Origin: Rhizobium sophoriradicis
GTDB lineage: Bacteria > Pseudomonadota > Alphaproteobacteria > Rhizobiales > Rhizobiaceae
Length of the DNA: 64,000 nt
Assembly: GCF_003939025.1 (NCBI RefSeq)
Contig: NZ_RQIH01000012.1
Span: 62,001 to 126,000, forward strand
Direction of reading: 5' to 3'
This document shows, in pieces, positions 1 to 8,658 of this stretch (position 1 is the first letter of the stretch; each line of letters opens with the position of its first letter). The notes beneath the pieces were generated by a model. The model was not told where the DNA came from. It made no database searches and was given only the letters and a program-made list of their open reading frames with translations. A program made the translations under genes and the position numbers.

Positions 1-322
1 ACATCCGCTGGCGCGACGTCCAGCCGGCCATTTTCTCGCGCATCGTCAATCCCCGGAAACTGTCGAGGTCTGCCGACACTTCCGCCGTCAGCCGGTCGAG
101 GGAGAAGACGAGCTCGGCCAGCAGAGCGTCCAGCGCGGCGCCATCTGCGATATGCTCTTGAAAGCGCACATTCTGTTCGAGGAAGACCTCATCGGCCGAA
201 TGTTTTTCGTCGCTGTCAAAGGCACGGATGCAGGCTGCGCAATAGGCTCCATCGGCCGCGATCTTTTCGGCGAAGCCGCCCGCGGTTTCATAACGGCTGT
301 CGAATGACGGGGCTTTGCGCAC
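1..322 (-). CDS. Hypothetical protein, C-terminus cut by window edge
   Basis: An open minus-strand frame runs without a stop from a GTG at 322 to the window edge, giving about 107 visible residues. GGAGAAAT lies just upstream of the GTG as a ribosome binding site. The protein is acidic and soluble-looking, with a CAAC cysteine pair near residue 28 and no membrane segment or signal peptide. I do not recognise the family. The nested repeat element at 355-628 separates it from tdk, which is on the same strand, so the two could once have shared a transcript. The GTG start and the codon use support coding, but the product is unknown. Confidence 0.6.
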   Translation of the reverse strand, partial: MRKAPSFDSRYETAGGFAEKIAADGAYCAACIRAFDSDEKHSADEVFLEQNVRFQEHIADGAALDALLAELVFSLDRLTAEVSADLDSFRGLTMREKMAGWTSRQRM

Positions 323-354
323 CTGATTTCTCCAGGGAATCTGCTGTCTGCAGG

Positions 355-628
355 CTAGAGCATTTCCTGGCTAGATTGAAGCATTCTGCCGGAGCAGGTT
401 TTCGTCAGGGCAGAGGCGATTGGCGATGGGCATACCCCAAGGTACGTCCGAGCCGATCGCCTCTGATCCTGGCGGAAGATGCCCGGCCCTTCGGGTTGGC
501 TGAAACGGGCCGGCTGATCGACCGGCCGGCTTGGCCGTAGAGCTGGGCTACGACGCGCGCCGGCCGGTCGACCATCCGACTCCGTGTGAGCCAACAGACT
601 GCTTCAATCTAACCAGGAAATGCTCTAG
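355..628. repeat. Nested inverted-repeat intergenic element (mosaic type)
   Basis: Outer arms of 28 nt (355-382 and 601-628) are inverted repeats that match at 27 of 28 positions. Inside lie a second pair (411-424 with 452-465, 13 of 14 matching) and a third, perfect 13-nt pair (518-530 with 559-571). The 274-bp unit contains no convincing gene. It resembles the palindromic intergenic mosaic elements of rhizobia, but I cannot assign a named family without a search. It separates the first gene of the window from tdk. Confidence 0.8.
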
Positions 629-661
629 TCGCTTACGGCGACAAAGAAAACAGGCTCCCCC

Positions 662-1264
662 TCAGACCGGCTCCGCGATCCAGGCGCCGTTCATTTCGTC
701 GTCCCAGTGCCTGCGGCAGAGCGAGACATATTTCTCGTTACCGCCGACATCGATCTGCGCGCCCTCGTGCAGCACCTTGCCGTGGGCGTCGAGCCGCACA
801 ACCATCGTCGCCTTACGGCCGCAATGGCAGATCGTGCGCACTTCGCGCATCTCGTCAGCGATCGCCAGCAACTCCTGCGAAGCCGGAAACAGTTTGCCCT
901 GGAAGTCGGTCCGGAGCCCATAGACCATGACAGGGATGCCGAGCCGATCGACGACACGGGCAAGCTGCCAGACATGGACGGCCGTCATGAAATGCGCCTC
1001 GTCGACGAAGACGCAGGAAATCGGCGCCCCGTCGCCGCACAGTCCGGCGATGAGCTTGAACAGATCTTCGTGCGGCTCGAAGGGGATGGCGCTCGCTTCC
1101 AGCCCGATCCTCGAGCCGATGACGCCCCGGCCGGCGCGCTCGTCGAAGGCCGCAATCAGCTGCACCGTACGCATGCCGCGCTCCTGATAATTGTAGGAGG
1201 CCTGCAGCAGCAGCGTCGACTTGCCGGCGTTCATCGTCGAATAGTTGAAATAGAGTTTTGCCAT
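662..1264 (-). CDS. tdk: Thymidine kinase
   Basis: This is type II thymidine kinase, which phosphorylates thymidine to dTMP with ATP in the cytoplasmic pyrimidine salvage pathway. The 200-residue length is normal for the bacterial family. The P-loop MNAGKST is at residues 11-17. The DEAH motif at about 88-91 includes the expected catalytic Glu. A CHC pair near 146-148 and a CRRH near 183-186 form the usual zinc-binding lasso. The ATG at 1264 begins directly with the conserved first strand. It is divergent from choX, with about 240 bp of shared upstream DNA. Confidence in the assignment is high. Confidence 0.96.
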   Translation of the reverse strand: MAKLYFNYSTMNAGKSTLLLQASYNYQERGMRTVQLIAAFDERAGRGVIGSRIGLEASAIPFEPHEDLFKLIAGLCGDGAPISCVFVDEAHFMTAVHVWQLARVVDRLGIPVMVYGLRTDFQGKLFPASQELLAIADEMREVRTICHCGRKATMVVRLDAHGKVLHEGAQIDVGGNEKYVSLCRRHWDDEMNGAWIAEPV

Positions 1265-1500
1265 CCGATGTCTCCTTGCTCAGCTTATTGAAAGCTCACA
1301 ACGGCAAAGAAAAGCCCCGTGACGGCGCTAATCACAGGAATCCATGCAAAAACACCCCTGAAAGTCACCAAAACGCGGCGCTGCGAAAAAATCGCCGACG
1401 TCGCAATCAAATAGGTCGATACGCCGCAAACGCACTGAGGTCGCTTGTCAAACTGGGTTATTGGTGATTGGCTTGGGGACCTAAAGACTGGGAGTCTAAA

Positions 1501-2457
1501 ATGAAAACAACAAGCACATTCAAACTCGTCACCGCGACCGCCGTCGCCGCCCTCTCCGTTGCGACCGCCGCCTTCGCCGCCGACCCTGACAGTTGCTCCA
1601 CCGTCCGCTTCTCGGACGTCGGCTGGACTGACATCACCGCCACCACCGCCACCGCATCCGTCGTCCTGAAGAGCATCGGCTACCAGACCGACGTCAAGGT
1701 TCTCTCGGTGCCGGTCACCTATACCTCGCTGAAGAACAAGGACATCGACGTCTTCCTCGGCAACTGGATGGAAACCCAGGAAAAGGACGTCCGTCCCTAT
1801 CTCGACGACAAGTCGGTCGAATCCTTCGGCCCGAACCTCGTCGGCGCCAAGTATACGCTCGCCACCAACGCCAAGGGTGCGGAACTCGGCATCAAGGACT
1901 TCAAGGATATTGCCGCCCATAAAGAAGATCTCGACGGCAAGATCTATGGCATCGAGCCGGGCAATGACGGCAACCGCCTGATCATGGACATGATCGAAAA
2001 GGACACTTTCGGCATGAAGGGTATGGAGGTGGTCGAATCCTCCGAACAGGGCATGCTCGCCCAGGTCGCCCGCGCCGACAAGGCAGGCAAGCCCGTGGTT
2101 TTCCTCGGCTGGGAACCCCACCCGATGAACACCAACTTCAAGCTGACCTACCTGAGCGGCGGTGACGACATCTTTGGCCCCGACTTCGGCGGCGCCAAGG
2201 TCTTCACCAACGTTCGCGCTGGCTATCTCGAAGAATGCCCGAATGTCGGCACCATGCTGAAGAACCTGAAGTTCTCCCTCGACATGGAGAACCAGATCAT
2301 GGGCAAGATCCTGAACGATGGCGAAGAGCCTGAAGCAGCCGCTTCCGCATGGCTGAAGGCCAATCCCTCCGCGCTCGAGCCCTGGCTCGCGGGCGTCAAG
2401 ACCCGCGACGGCCAAGGCGATGCGCTCGCAGCCGCCAAGGCCGGTCTCGGCCTTTGA
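1501..2457 (+). CDS. choX: Choline ABC transporter, periplasmic binding protein ChoX
   Basis: This is the periplasmic choline-binding subunit of the ChoXWV importer, in the OpuAC/ProX-like substrate-binding family. The 318-residue protein has a Sec signal peptide, with cleavage expected after AAFA near residue 26. I chose the ATG at 1501 because it starts the signal peptide and has GGGAG upstream; the longer open frame from 1468 adds unlikely residues. The body has the family pattern around FSDVGWTD and the FLGNWM and FLGWEPH segments. It heads an operon with choW and choV, separated from choW by a hairpin. Rhizobial choX is known to be choline-induced; no operator is obvious here. Confidence 0.93.
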   Translation: MKTTSTFKLVTATAVAALSVATAAFAADPDSCSTVRFSDVGWTDITATTATASVVLKSIGYQTDVKVLSVPVTYTSLKNKDIDVFLGNWMETQEKDVRPYLDDKSVESFGPNLVGAKYTLATNAKGAELGIKDFKDIAAHKEDLDGKIYGIEPGNDGNRLIMDMIEKDTFGMKGMEVVESSEQGMLAQVARADKAGKPVVFLGWEPHPMNTNFKLTYLSGGDDIFGPDFGGAKVFTNVRAGYLEECPNVGTMLKNLKFSLDMENQIMGKILNDGEEPEAAASAWLKANPSALEPWLAGVKTRDGQGDALAAAKAGLGL

Positions 2458-2467
2458 TGATATGAAT

Positions 2468-2495
2468 GGGGCGGCTTTCCGCCCCGTTTCATTTT
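2468..2495 (+). terminator. Hairpin between choX and choW, possible attenuator
   Basis: GGGGCGG and CCGCCCC form a 7-bp GC stem with a short CTTT loop, followed by GTTTCATTTT. It lies 10 bp after the choX stop and before choW. Partial termination here would leave more choX than choWV transcript, as is common for binding-protein genes. The structure is seen; the function is inferred. Confidence 0.65.
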
Positions 2496-2531
2496 GTCCG
2501 ATTGTTGATTTTTTCTGGATAGGCGCGAACC

Positions 2532-3377
2532 TTGAATTGGATCACCGACTTTAAGATTCCCATCGGCCCCGGGGCCAAATCCTTCGTGGACTGGTTGACC
2601 TCGAATGGCGAGTGGTTCTTCAACCAGCTGGCATTCCTGCTGTCGAGCGCCATAGACGGCCTGCTCTTCCTGCTGCAGAAGCCTCACCCGCTGATCGTCA
2701 TCGCTGCCATCACCGGCATAGCCTTCTGGCTGCGCCGGTCGATCGCGGTTGCGGTCTTCACCTGTTTTGGGCTGCTGCTCATCGTGAACCAGGACTATTG
2801 GAAGGAGACGACGGAGACGCTCGCCCTGGTGCTCGCCGCCACCTTCGTCTGTATGGTGATCGGTATCCCGCTCGGCATTGCCGCCGCCCGCCGCCCCTGG
2901 GTCTATGCCGCCATGCGCCCGGTGCTCGATCTCATGCAGACGATCCCGACATTCGTCTATCTGATCCCGGCGCTGATCCTCTTCGGCCTCGGCATGGTGC
3001 CGGGCCTGATCGCAACCGTCATTTTCGCAATTCCCGCCCCCATCCGGCTGACGCGCCTCGGCATCATCTCGACGCCGCCATCCCTCGTTGAAGCCGCTGT
3101 CGCCTTCGGTGCGCGGCCGATGCAGGTGCTGCGCAAGGTCGAGCTTCCCTTTGCCGCGCCGCAGATTATGGCGGGCCTCACCCAGACCATCATGCTGTCG
3201 CTGTCGATGGTGGTCATTGCCGCGCTTGTCGGCGCTCCCGGACTTGGCGTGCCTGTCGTGCGTGCGCTGAACACCGTCAATATCGCGAAAGGCTTCGACG
3301 CCGGCTTCTGCATCGTCATCCTGGCGATCATTCTCGACCGCATATTCCGCGCAGGGGACGAAGGAGACGGCGCATGA
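2532..3377 (+). CDS. choW: Choline ABC transporter, permease ChoW
   Basis: This is the inner-membrane permease of the choline importer, a 281-residue protein of the ProW/OpuAB type. It has several hydrophobic segments from about residue 40 onward and the binding-protein-dependent transport signature with an EAA loop (EAAVAFGARPMQVL, near residue 188). The start is a TTG at 2532, because no in-frame ATG precedes the conserved N-terminal region; choW genes often have weak starts. Its stop overlaps the choV ATG (ATGA at 3374-3377), so translation is probably coupled. Confidence 0.92.
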   Translation: MNWITDFKIPIGPGAKSFVDWLTSNGEWFFNQLAFLLSSAIDGLLFLLQKPHPLIVIAAITGIAFWLRRSIAVAVFTCFGLLLIVNQDYWKETTETLALVLAATFVCMVIGIPLGIAAARRPWVYAAMRPVLDLMQTIPTFVYLIPALILFGLGMVPGLIATVIFAIPAPIRLTRLGIISTPPSLVEAAVAFGARPMQVLRKVELPFAAPQIMAGLTQTIMLSLSMVVIAALVGAPGLGVPVVRALNTVNIAKGFDAGFCIVILAIILDRIFRAGDEGDGA

Positions 3378-4426
3378 CGGCGATAGACTTTAAGAATGTC
3401 AGCATCATCTTCGGCGACCGGCCGGAAACGGCGCTTGCCATGGCCGACCAGGGCAAAACGCGCGATGAGATCGGCGCCGCAACCGGCCTCGTGCTCGGCG
3501 TCGCCAATGCCTCACTGACTATCGAGGAAGGCGAGATCCTCGTGCTGATGGGCCTCTCCGGCTCCGGCAAGTCGACGCTGCTGCGCGCCGTCAACGGACT
3601 TGCGCCCGTGGTGCGCGGCGATGTTTCGGTCTCGACCTCCACCGGCCCCGTCAACCCTTACCGATGCAATGCCAAGGCGCTGCGTGGCCTGCGCACCCAC
3701 ACCGTCTCCATGGTGTTCCAGCAGTTTGCCCTTCTGCCCTGGCGCACCGTCGCCGAAAATGTCGGCTTCGGCCTTGAACTTGCCGGCATGCCGGAGACCG
3801 AACGCAAGCAGCGTGTCGGCGAGCAGCTCGAACTCGTCAACCTGACGAAATGGGCCGACCGTAAGGTCAACGAACTCTCAGGCGGCATGCAGCAGCGTGT
3901 CGGTCTTGCCCGCGCCTTTGCCACCGGCGCGCCGATCCTGCTCATGGACGAGCCTTTCTCGGCGCTCGACCCATTGATCCGCACTCGACTGCAGGATGAG
4001 CTCCTGGAGTTCCAGCGGCGGCTGAAGAAGACAATCCTGTTCGTCAGCCACGATCTCGACGAGGCCTTCCGCATCGGCAACCGCATCGCCATCATGGAGG
4101 GCGGCCGCATCATCCAGTGCGGAACGCCGCATGACATCGTCAGGAACCCCGCCGACCAGTATGTCGCCGATTTCGTACAGAACCTCAATCCGATCAACAT
4201 GCTAACTGCCGCCGACGTCATGCAGCCTGGCCTCGGCCAGACGGCCGCCGGCATGAGCGTCAGCGCCACGGCCCGCGCAGCGACCCCGCTCGTCGATGTT
4301 CTTGATGCGCTTGCCCGCCAACCGGGCAGTATCGGCATCGTCGAGAACGGCGCCATCGTCGGCACCGTCTCGGCTCAGGATATCGTCGCCGGCCTCACCC
4401 GCCATCGCCGCAAGCAGGACGCTTGA
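3374..4426 (+). CDS. choV: Choline ABC transporter, ATP-binding protein ChoV
   Basis: This is the cytoplasmic ATPase that powers ChoXW. The 350-residue protein has Walker A GLSGSGKST near residue 60, the Q-loop MVFQQFALLPW, signature LSGGMQQRVG, Walker B ILLMDEPFSALDP and a switch His in FVSHDLDEA. A C-terminal extension of about 80 residues resembles the CBS-like regulatory tail of ProV/OpuAA proteins. The N-terminal 40 residues, which include KTRDEIGAATG, are also typical of this subfamily. It overlaps choW by 4 bp and closes the cho operon. Confidence 0.94.
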   Translation: MTAIDFKNVSIIFGDRPETALAMADQGKTRDEIGAATGLVLGVANASLTIEEGEILVLMGLSGSGKSTLLRAVNGLAPVVRGDVSVSTSTGPVNPYRCNAKALRGLRTHTVSMVFQQFALLPWRTVAENVGFGLELAGMPETERKQRVGEQLELVNLTKWADRKVNELSGGMQQRVGLARAFATGAPILLMDEPFSALDPLIRTRLQDELLEFQRRLKKTILFVSHDLDEAFRIGNRIAIMEGGRIIQCGTPHDIVRNPADQYVADFVQNLNPINMLTAADVMQPGLGQTAAGMSVSATARAATPLVDVLDALARQPGSIGIVENGAIVGTVSAQDIVAGLTRHRRKQDA

Positions 4427-4457
4427 TGTTTTCAATCCGCTTTGCCACATAGCGGAT

Positions 4458-5207
4458 ATGAAAGATCAGCCCTCGCCCATACGCGAAACCGACGATGAAG
4501 CCCGCAAGCTTGCCCGCGTGCTGTTGCGCTCCGCACGGCACGCGGCCATCGCCGTTCTCGATCCCGAGACCGGTTTTCCCTTCGCCAGCCGCGTCTTGCT
4601 CGCCACCGATATCGACGGAGTCCCGGTCATCCTCGTTTCGAGGCTTTCGGCACATACGAAGGCGCTGGCAAAGGACCCACGCGCCTCGTTGCTCACCGGC
4701 GAGCCGGGCAAGGGCGACCCCCTCGCCTATGGTCGGCTGACGACCCAATGCATGGCGGAGCCGGTCGAGAATGGTCATCCGTTCCACGAGCGCATCCGCA
4801 CGCGCTTTCTCGATCGCCATCCCAAGGCAAAACTTTATATCGATTTTCCCGACTTCCTCTTCTTCCGTCTCAAACCGGAGCGGGCGAGCCTCAACGGCGG
4901 CTTCGGCCGCGCCTACCATCTCGACGGACGAGACCTCATCATCCAATCGCCGGCAAACGAGGAGATCGCCGCCAAAGCGGCCGAAACAGTGCGAGATTTA
5001 GTAGAGCGCCATCCCGACGTGGCAGCGATGCTTGCAGTGCGCCTAAATGCCCCGGAATCGGCTTCTTGGCGCATCTGCGGCATCGATCCGGCGGGTTTCG
5101 AGATCATTTCCGGGGACTTATTGGTGCGATACGAATTCGAAACTCTCGCTGTGGATTCCGATCACATTTGTTCAAACATATCTAAAATAGCATACTCGAT
5201 ACCTTAA
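4458..5207 (+). CDS. HugZ-like FMN-binding protein (pyridoxamine-phosphate oxidase fold, DUF2470)
   Basis: The 249-residue protein has an N-terminal split-barrel FMN-binding domain (residues about 15-150) and a C-terminal DUF2470-type domain. This is the architecture of HugZ-like haem-utilisation oxygenases and related oxidoreductases. The ATG at 4458 begins the conserved helix; a longer frame from 4296 overlaps choV and looks wrong. It follows choV by 31 bp on the same strand and may be read from the cho transcript. The substrate is not known, and haem degradation is only one possibility. Its 3' end overlaps one of the candidate NolR boxes. Confidence 0.8.
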   Translation: MKDQPSPIRETDDEARKLARVLLRSARHAAIAVLDPETGFPFASRVLLATDIDGVPVILVSRLSAHTKALAKDPRASLLTGEPGKGDPLAYGRLTTQCMAEPVENGHPFHERIRTRFLDRHPKAKLYIDFPDFLFFRLKPERASLNGGFGRAYHLDGRDLIIQSPANEEIAAKAAETVRDLVERHPDVAAMLAVRLNAPESASWRICGIDPAGFEIISGDLLVRYEFETLAVDSDHICSNISKIAYSIP

Positions 5208-5224
5208 ATTTAGGTATATACAAT
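5171..5224. promoter_or_regulatory. Two candidate NolR boxes upstream of nolR
   Basis: The published NolR consensus, as I recall it, is (A/T)TTAG-N9-A(T/A). On the plus strand TTTAG at 5209-5213 is followed after 9 nt by AT (5223-5224). On the minus strand TTTAG (5186-5182) is followed after 9 nt by AA (5172-5171). The first sits in a near-palindrome, ATACCT..AAATTT..GGTAT, around 5207. NolR autoregulation is known in Sinorhizobium. The matches are direct; binding is inferred. Confidence 0.55.
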
Positions 5225-5315
5225 CTTCGAGCCCAATTGCTAGTTTTGGCCGCCAGCTCGGCAGACGGCCTGTCCCCGACAGATGATGTACGTTTTGCAT
5301 TAGGAAGATAACAAT

Positions 5316-5633
5316 ATGGAAACCCTTGATTTGGCTGACCACACGAATGTGGCGGCAGCGCTATTGTCAGCTATGGCCAACCCTAAAAGATTGCTGATCC
5401 TGTGCAGCCTGGTAAAGGGCGAAGTCGCGGTCGGCGTGCTTGCCGCACAAGTCGGCCTCAGCCAGTCGGCTCTTTCACAGCACCTTTCGAAACTGCGCGC
5501 GCAGAAGCTGGTCAAGACCCGCCGCGACGCCCAGACTATCTATTACTCAAGCACATCTGAGCCGGTTATGAAGATCCTGGCGACGCTGGAAGACATCTAC
5601 CTCGTTCCGAGCAGAAGCAGATCCGCGGCCTGA
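5316..5633 (+). CDS. nolR: NolR-type ArsR/SmtB-family transcriptional regulator
   Basis: This is a 105-residue winged-helix regulator. Residues about 20-85 match what I remember of rhizobial NolR closely, including SAMANPKRLLIL, the recognition region VGLSQSALSQHLSKLRAQ and TRRDAQTIYYSS. NolR represses nodulation and other genes as a dimer. There is no ArsR metal-binding ELCVC motif, which also fits NolR. AGGAAG precedes the ATG. Two NolR-like boxes lie upstream and a strong terminator follows at 5731, so it is monocistronic. It is slightly shorter than Sinorhizobium NolR because of a shorter N-terminus. Confidence 0.8.
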   Translation: METLDLADHTNVAAALLSAMANPKRLLILCSLVKGEVAVGVLAAQVGLSQSALSQHLSKLRAQKLVKTRRDAQTIYYSSTSEPVMKILATLEDIYLVPSRSRSAA

Positions 5634-5730
5634 TGATAGCGCTGACATGACCATCGGCTACGCCGGTGGCGCACGGGAAGCCTCCCGGAAGCCACGGCAA
5701 CGATATTTCAGCACGTGAACCTTAACGGCA

Positions 5731-5768
5731 CGACCGGCAAATCTCGCGATTTGCCGGTCGTTCCTTTT
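5731..5768 (+). terminator. Rho-independent terminator after nolR
   Basis: CGACCGGCAAATC and GATTTGCCGGTCG form a perfect 13-bp stem with loop TCGC, followed by TTCCTTTT. It lies about 100 bp after the nolR stop and well before the aminotransferase. Confidence 0.85.
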
Positions 5769-5897
5769 GGCGAGTTCTTTCTGAGCTGAAGCATGTGAGG
5801 TGTTGACGCGTTGAGATGCCCTGATAATTTGACCGGGCAGTAAAAATTCGGGCGACAAGCCCCTTCGGGAACGGCCGACGACGGCCAGGAGAACAGC

Positions 5898-7223
5898 ATG
5901 TCCAACCGCCTCAATGCACCGAACGATCTTCGCGCCTTCTGGATGCCGTTTACGGCAAATCGCCAGTTCAAGAAGGAGCCGCGGCTGTTCGTCGGCGCCA
6001 AGGACATGTATTATACCACCCATGACGGCCGCCAGGTATTGGACGGCACCGCCGGCCTCTGGTGCGTCAACGCCGGCCACTGCCGTCCGAAGATCACCGA
6101 GGCGATCCGCGAGCAGGCGGGCGAACTCGATTACGCCCCTGCCTTCCAGCTCGGCCATCCCAAGGCCTTCGAATTGGCGAACCGTCTGGTCGACATCGCC
6201 CCGGAAGGCATGAACCATGTCCTCTACACCAATTCCGGCTCCGAATCCGTCGAGACCGCGCTCAAGGTGGCCCTTGCCTATCACCGCGTAAAGGGCAACG
6301 GTTCGCGCTTCCGCCTGATCGGCCGCGAGCGCGGCTATCACGGCGTCAATTTCGGCGGCATTTCCGTCGGCGGCATTGTCGCCAACCGCAAGATGTTCGG
6401 CACGCTGCTCACCGGTGTCGATCACATGCCGCACACCCACCAGCCCGGCAAAAACAACTTCACTCGTGGCGAGCCCGAGCATGGCGGCGATATCGCCACC
6501 GAGCTGGAGCGTATCGTCACACTGCATGACGCCTCGACGGTCGCCGCCGTCATCGTCGAGCCGGTGGCCGGCTCCACCGGCGTCCTCATCCCGCCGAAGG
6601 GTTACCTGCAGAAGCTGCGCGAGATCTGCACCAAGCACGGCATCCTGCTGATCTTCGACGAAGTCATCACCGGTTTTGGCCGCCTCGGCGCCCCCTTCGC
6701 CGCGCAATACTACGACGTCAAGCCCGACATGATCACCACCGCCAAAGGACTGACCAATGGGGTCATCCCGATGGGCGCCGTGTTCGTCACCTCCGAGATT
6801 CATGACGCCTTCATGAATGGCCCCGAGCACATGATCGAGTTCTTCCACGGCTACACCTATTCCGGCAACCCCATCGCGTCTGCCGCAGCCCTCGCCACGC
6901 TCGACACCTACAAGGAAGAGGGCTTGCTCACGCGTGCCGCCGAACTTTCCGACTATTGGGCAGACGCGCTGCATTCGCTGAAGGACTGCCCCAACGTCAT
7001 CGATATCAGGAACACCGGCCTGATCGGCGCAATTGAACTCGACCCGATCGGCGGCGAGCCCACCAAGCGCGCCTTCACGGCTTTCCTGAAGGCCTATGAG
7101 AGCGGACTGCTGATCCGCACCACCGGCGACATTATCGCGCTCTCCCCGCCGCTGATTATCGAAAAGCACCATATCGACGAGCTGTTCGGTAAGCTCAGGA
7201 CGATCCTTCAGAACAACATCTGA
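5898..7223 (+). CDS. Omega-amino acid (beta-alanine type):pyruvate aminotransferase
   Basis: This is a class III PLP-dependent aminotransferase of 441 residues, the usual length. The conserved elements are NSGSESVETALK (cofactor phosphate binding), the FDEVITGFGR strand with the pyridine-binding Asp, and TTAKGLTNG with the PLP Lys at about residue 283. The N-terminal FWMPFTANRQF and the FHGYTYSGNP segment are typical of the beta-alanine/omega-amino acid:pyruvate branch. It probably transfers an amino group from omega-amino acids, such as beta-alanine, to pyruvate. It is monocistronic, between two terminators. The exact donor cannot be read from sequence. Confidence 0.88.
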   Translation: MSNRLNAPNDLRAFWMPFTANRQFKKEPRLFVGAKDMYYTTHDGRQVLDGTAGLWCVNAGHCRPKITEAIREQAGELDYAPAFQLGHPKAFELANRLVDIAPEGMNHVLYTNSGSESVETALKVALAYHRVKGNGSRFRLIGRERGYHGVNFGGISVGGIVANRKMFGTLLTGVDHMPHTHQPGKNNFTRGEPEHGGDIATELERIVTLHDASTVAAVIVEPVAGSTGVLIPPKGYLQKLREICTKHGILLIFDEVITGFGRLGAPFAAQYYDVKPDMITTAKGLTNGVIPMGAVFVTSEIHDAFMNGPEHMIEFFHGYTYSGNPIASAAALATLDTYKEEGLLTRAAELSDYWADALHSLKDCPNVIDIRNTGLIGAIELDPIGGEPTKRAFTAFLKAYESGLLIRTTGDIIALSPPLIIEKHHIDELFGKLRTILQNNI

Positions 7224-7278
7224 AGACCCGCCGGAAGGTCCGCCCAAGGCCCGCGGACAATACTCTCGCGGGTCTTTT
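7223..7278 (+). terminator. Terminator after the aminotransferase
   Basis: AAGACCCGC pairs with GCGGGTCTT around a nested GTCCGC/GCGGAC hairpin, and the structure ends in TCTTTT. It begins at the aminotransferase stop codon. Confidence 0.6.
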
Positions 7279-7297
7279 CGCCTGAAGATGCAAAGCC

Positions 7298-8212
7298 TCA
7301 GCTTACAGAGGCGACGGAAAGGCAGATCGCGAATTTTTTCAAGAGCTGGCGATCGAAATGCCCTTCAGCGCCGAGCATCCATTTCAGTGCCTCGCTGGCG
7401 CTCCATGGCGCCTTATACGGCCGCACCGAAGTGATGGCGTCATAGACATCGCAGATCGTGGCAATCCGCGAATGAAGGCTCACCTCGCTGCCGGACAAGC
7501 TGCGCGGATAACCTTTGCCATCGATGCGCTCGTGATGATTGAGGCAAACGTCGAGAACGATCTCCGACATGCCCTCCTGCCGCGACAGGATCGCATGCCC
7601 TTTCTCCGGATGGCCCCGGAGCAAGCTGATCTCATCCCTTTCCAGCGGCCCTGCCTTGTTGAGGACTTCAAGCGGAATTTCAAGCTTTCCGACGTCGTGC
7701 AGCAAACCCGCGGTGCCGAGCATCTGGATTGTATGTTCATCGAGCGCGAGATGGCGGCTGAAAAGGATCATCAGCGCGCTCACCGAAATGGAATGCAGGA
7801 AGGTCACTTCGTCTTTTGATTTCAGGCGGGTGACGCTGAGGAAAACCGAAGGGTTCTCATCCATCGACTTGGAGACCGAAGAAATCACCGGCGTCAGGTG
7901 ATCGACGCTCACTCCGTCGCCGTTGCGCAGCCGCCCGAAAGCCTCTTCCAGCAACTGGACGGATTTCTGGACGGTCTCGCGCGCCGCCTGGATGTCGATC
8001 TCGATGTCACGGGCCGGCAGCCCGTTGGTGTCGAGCCCCTTGCTCGTATTGATGACGACGCTGACGGTGCCGCATTTACGAATTTTTGCGGCATCGACTT
8101 CGCGCCGCAGGGAAAATCTGCGCTTGGACAAAAGCGGATCCTGCCACAGGCCCTCGACAGCCTCTACAAACATTCCGATACGCACCTGACCGGCATCGAT
8201 ACGCTTGAGCAT
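7298..8212 (-). CDS. HD-GYP domain protein, probable cyclic-di-GMP phosphodiesterase
   Basis: The 304-residue protein has an N-terminal DUF3391-like region (residues about 1-100, with VRIGMFVEAVEG). An HD-GYP domain follows, with HDVGKLEIP near residue 192 and HHERIDGKGYP near 246, so the metal-binding His/Asp residues and the GYP signature are intact. Such proteins hydrolyse cyclic-di-GMP and affect motility, attachment and exopolysaccharide. There is no receiver domain or transmembrane segment. It is convergent with the aminotransferase and has no operon partner, and its input signal is not apparent. Confidence 0.88.
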   Translation of the reverse strand: MLKRIDAGQVRIGMFVEAVEGLWQDPLLSKRRFSLRREVDAAKIRKCGTVSVVINTSKGLDTNGLPARDIEIDIQAARETVQKSVQLLEEAFGRLRNGDGVSVDHLTPVISSVSKSMDENPSVFLSVTRLKSKDEVTFLHSISVSALMILFSRHLALDEHTIQMLGTAGLLHDVGKLEIPLEVLNKAGPLERDEISLLRGHPEKGHAILSRQEGMSEIVLDVCLNHHERIDGKGYPRSLSGSEVSLHSRIATICDVYDAITSVRPYKAPWSASEALKWMLGAEGHFDRQLLKKFAICLSVASVS

Positions 8213-8658
8213 CCAGATCTCTATCTATGTAATTTTTATGCAGTCTCTTTTATGCGCCGTATTTGAGTATCGTGCGATCCTACTGTCATTGGCCAAACTA
8301 ACGGTTAATGGGAAAGCTAAAGACAACCTTATGGAGGTGGTTTCGTTCGGCGAAGGCCCTGGCCTTTGGCGACCTCGACTCTGAAAAATCCCTGAAAATG
8401 TTGGAAATGATCCGATCAAGCCGCGTTTTCGGTCGGATAGACCGTATTTTCCGTCCATATTGTTATGAACTTGCGCAATCTCATCAAAATTCCTAGAAAT
8501 CTCGCTATGAGCTTCCTCGAGTCAAACATGGCCGGCGGGCTCGCTGATCGCGCCGTTACCGTTCGTCCTTGGCACGGCCCCGAAGGGCCGTTGAATGATC
8601 GGGTAAACCGGCGCGGCGCCTCATCGTGGGTCGAAGACCCCATCCAAGGAGACAGACA
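8213..8658. other. 446-bp intergenic region with a hairpin-rich leader
   Basis: I see no convincing gene here. An open frame at 8308-8496 has no ribosome binding site or recognisable domain. Close to the downstream gene are two perfect hairpins: ACGGCCC-CGAA-GGGCCGT at 8574-8591 and GGGTC-GAA-GACCC at about 8628-8640. The second lies just before the AAGGAG ribosome binding site of the LivK-like gene. This could be a structured 5' leader or a target for small RNAs that control ABC transporter mRNAs in rhizobia; that role is inference. Confidence 0.5.

Noticed and set aside
304..540. Small open frames across the first repeat element
   Set aside because: They run through the inverted repeat arms on both strands and are products of its sequence.
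5658..7247. A 529-codon open frame on the minus strand opposite the aminotransferase
   Set aside because: It mirrors the real gene, has no recognisable domain and reflects high-GC codon bias.
8308..8496. A 62-codon frame upstream of the LivK-like gene
   Set aside because: There is no ribosome binding site, domain or typical codon use; it more likely lies in untranslated DNA.
8566..8583. TTGGCACGGCCCCGAAG as a sigma-54 promoter for the LivK-like gene
   Set aside because: The GC of the -12 element is not at the required 10-nt spacing after GG.
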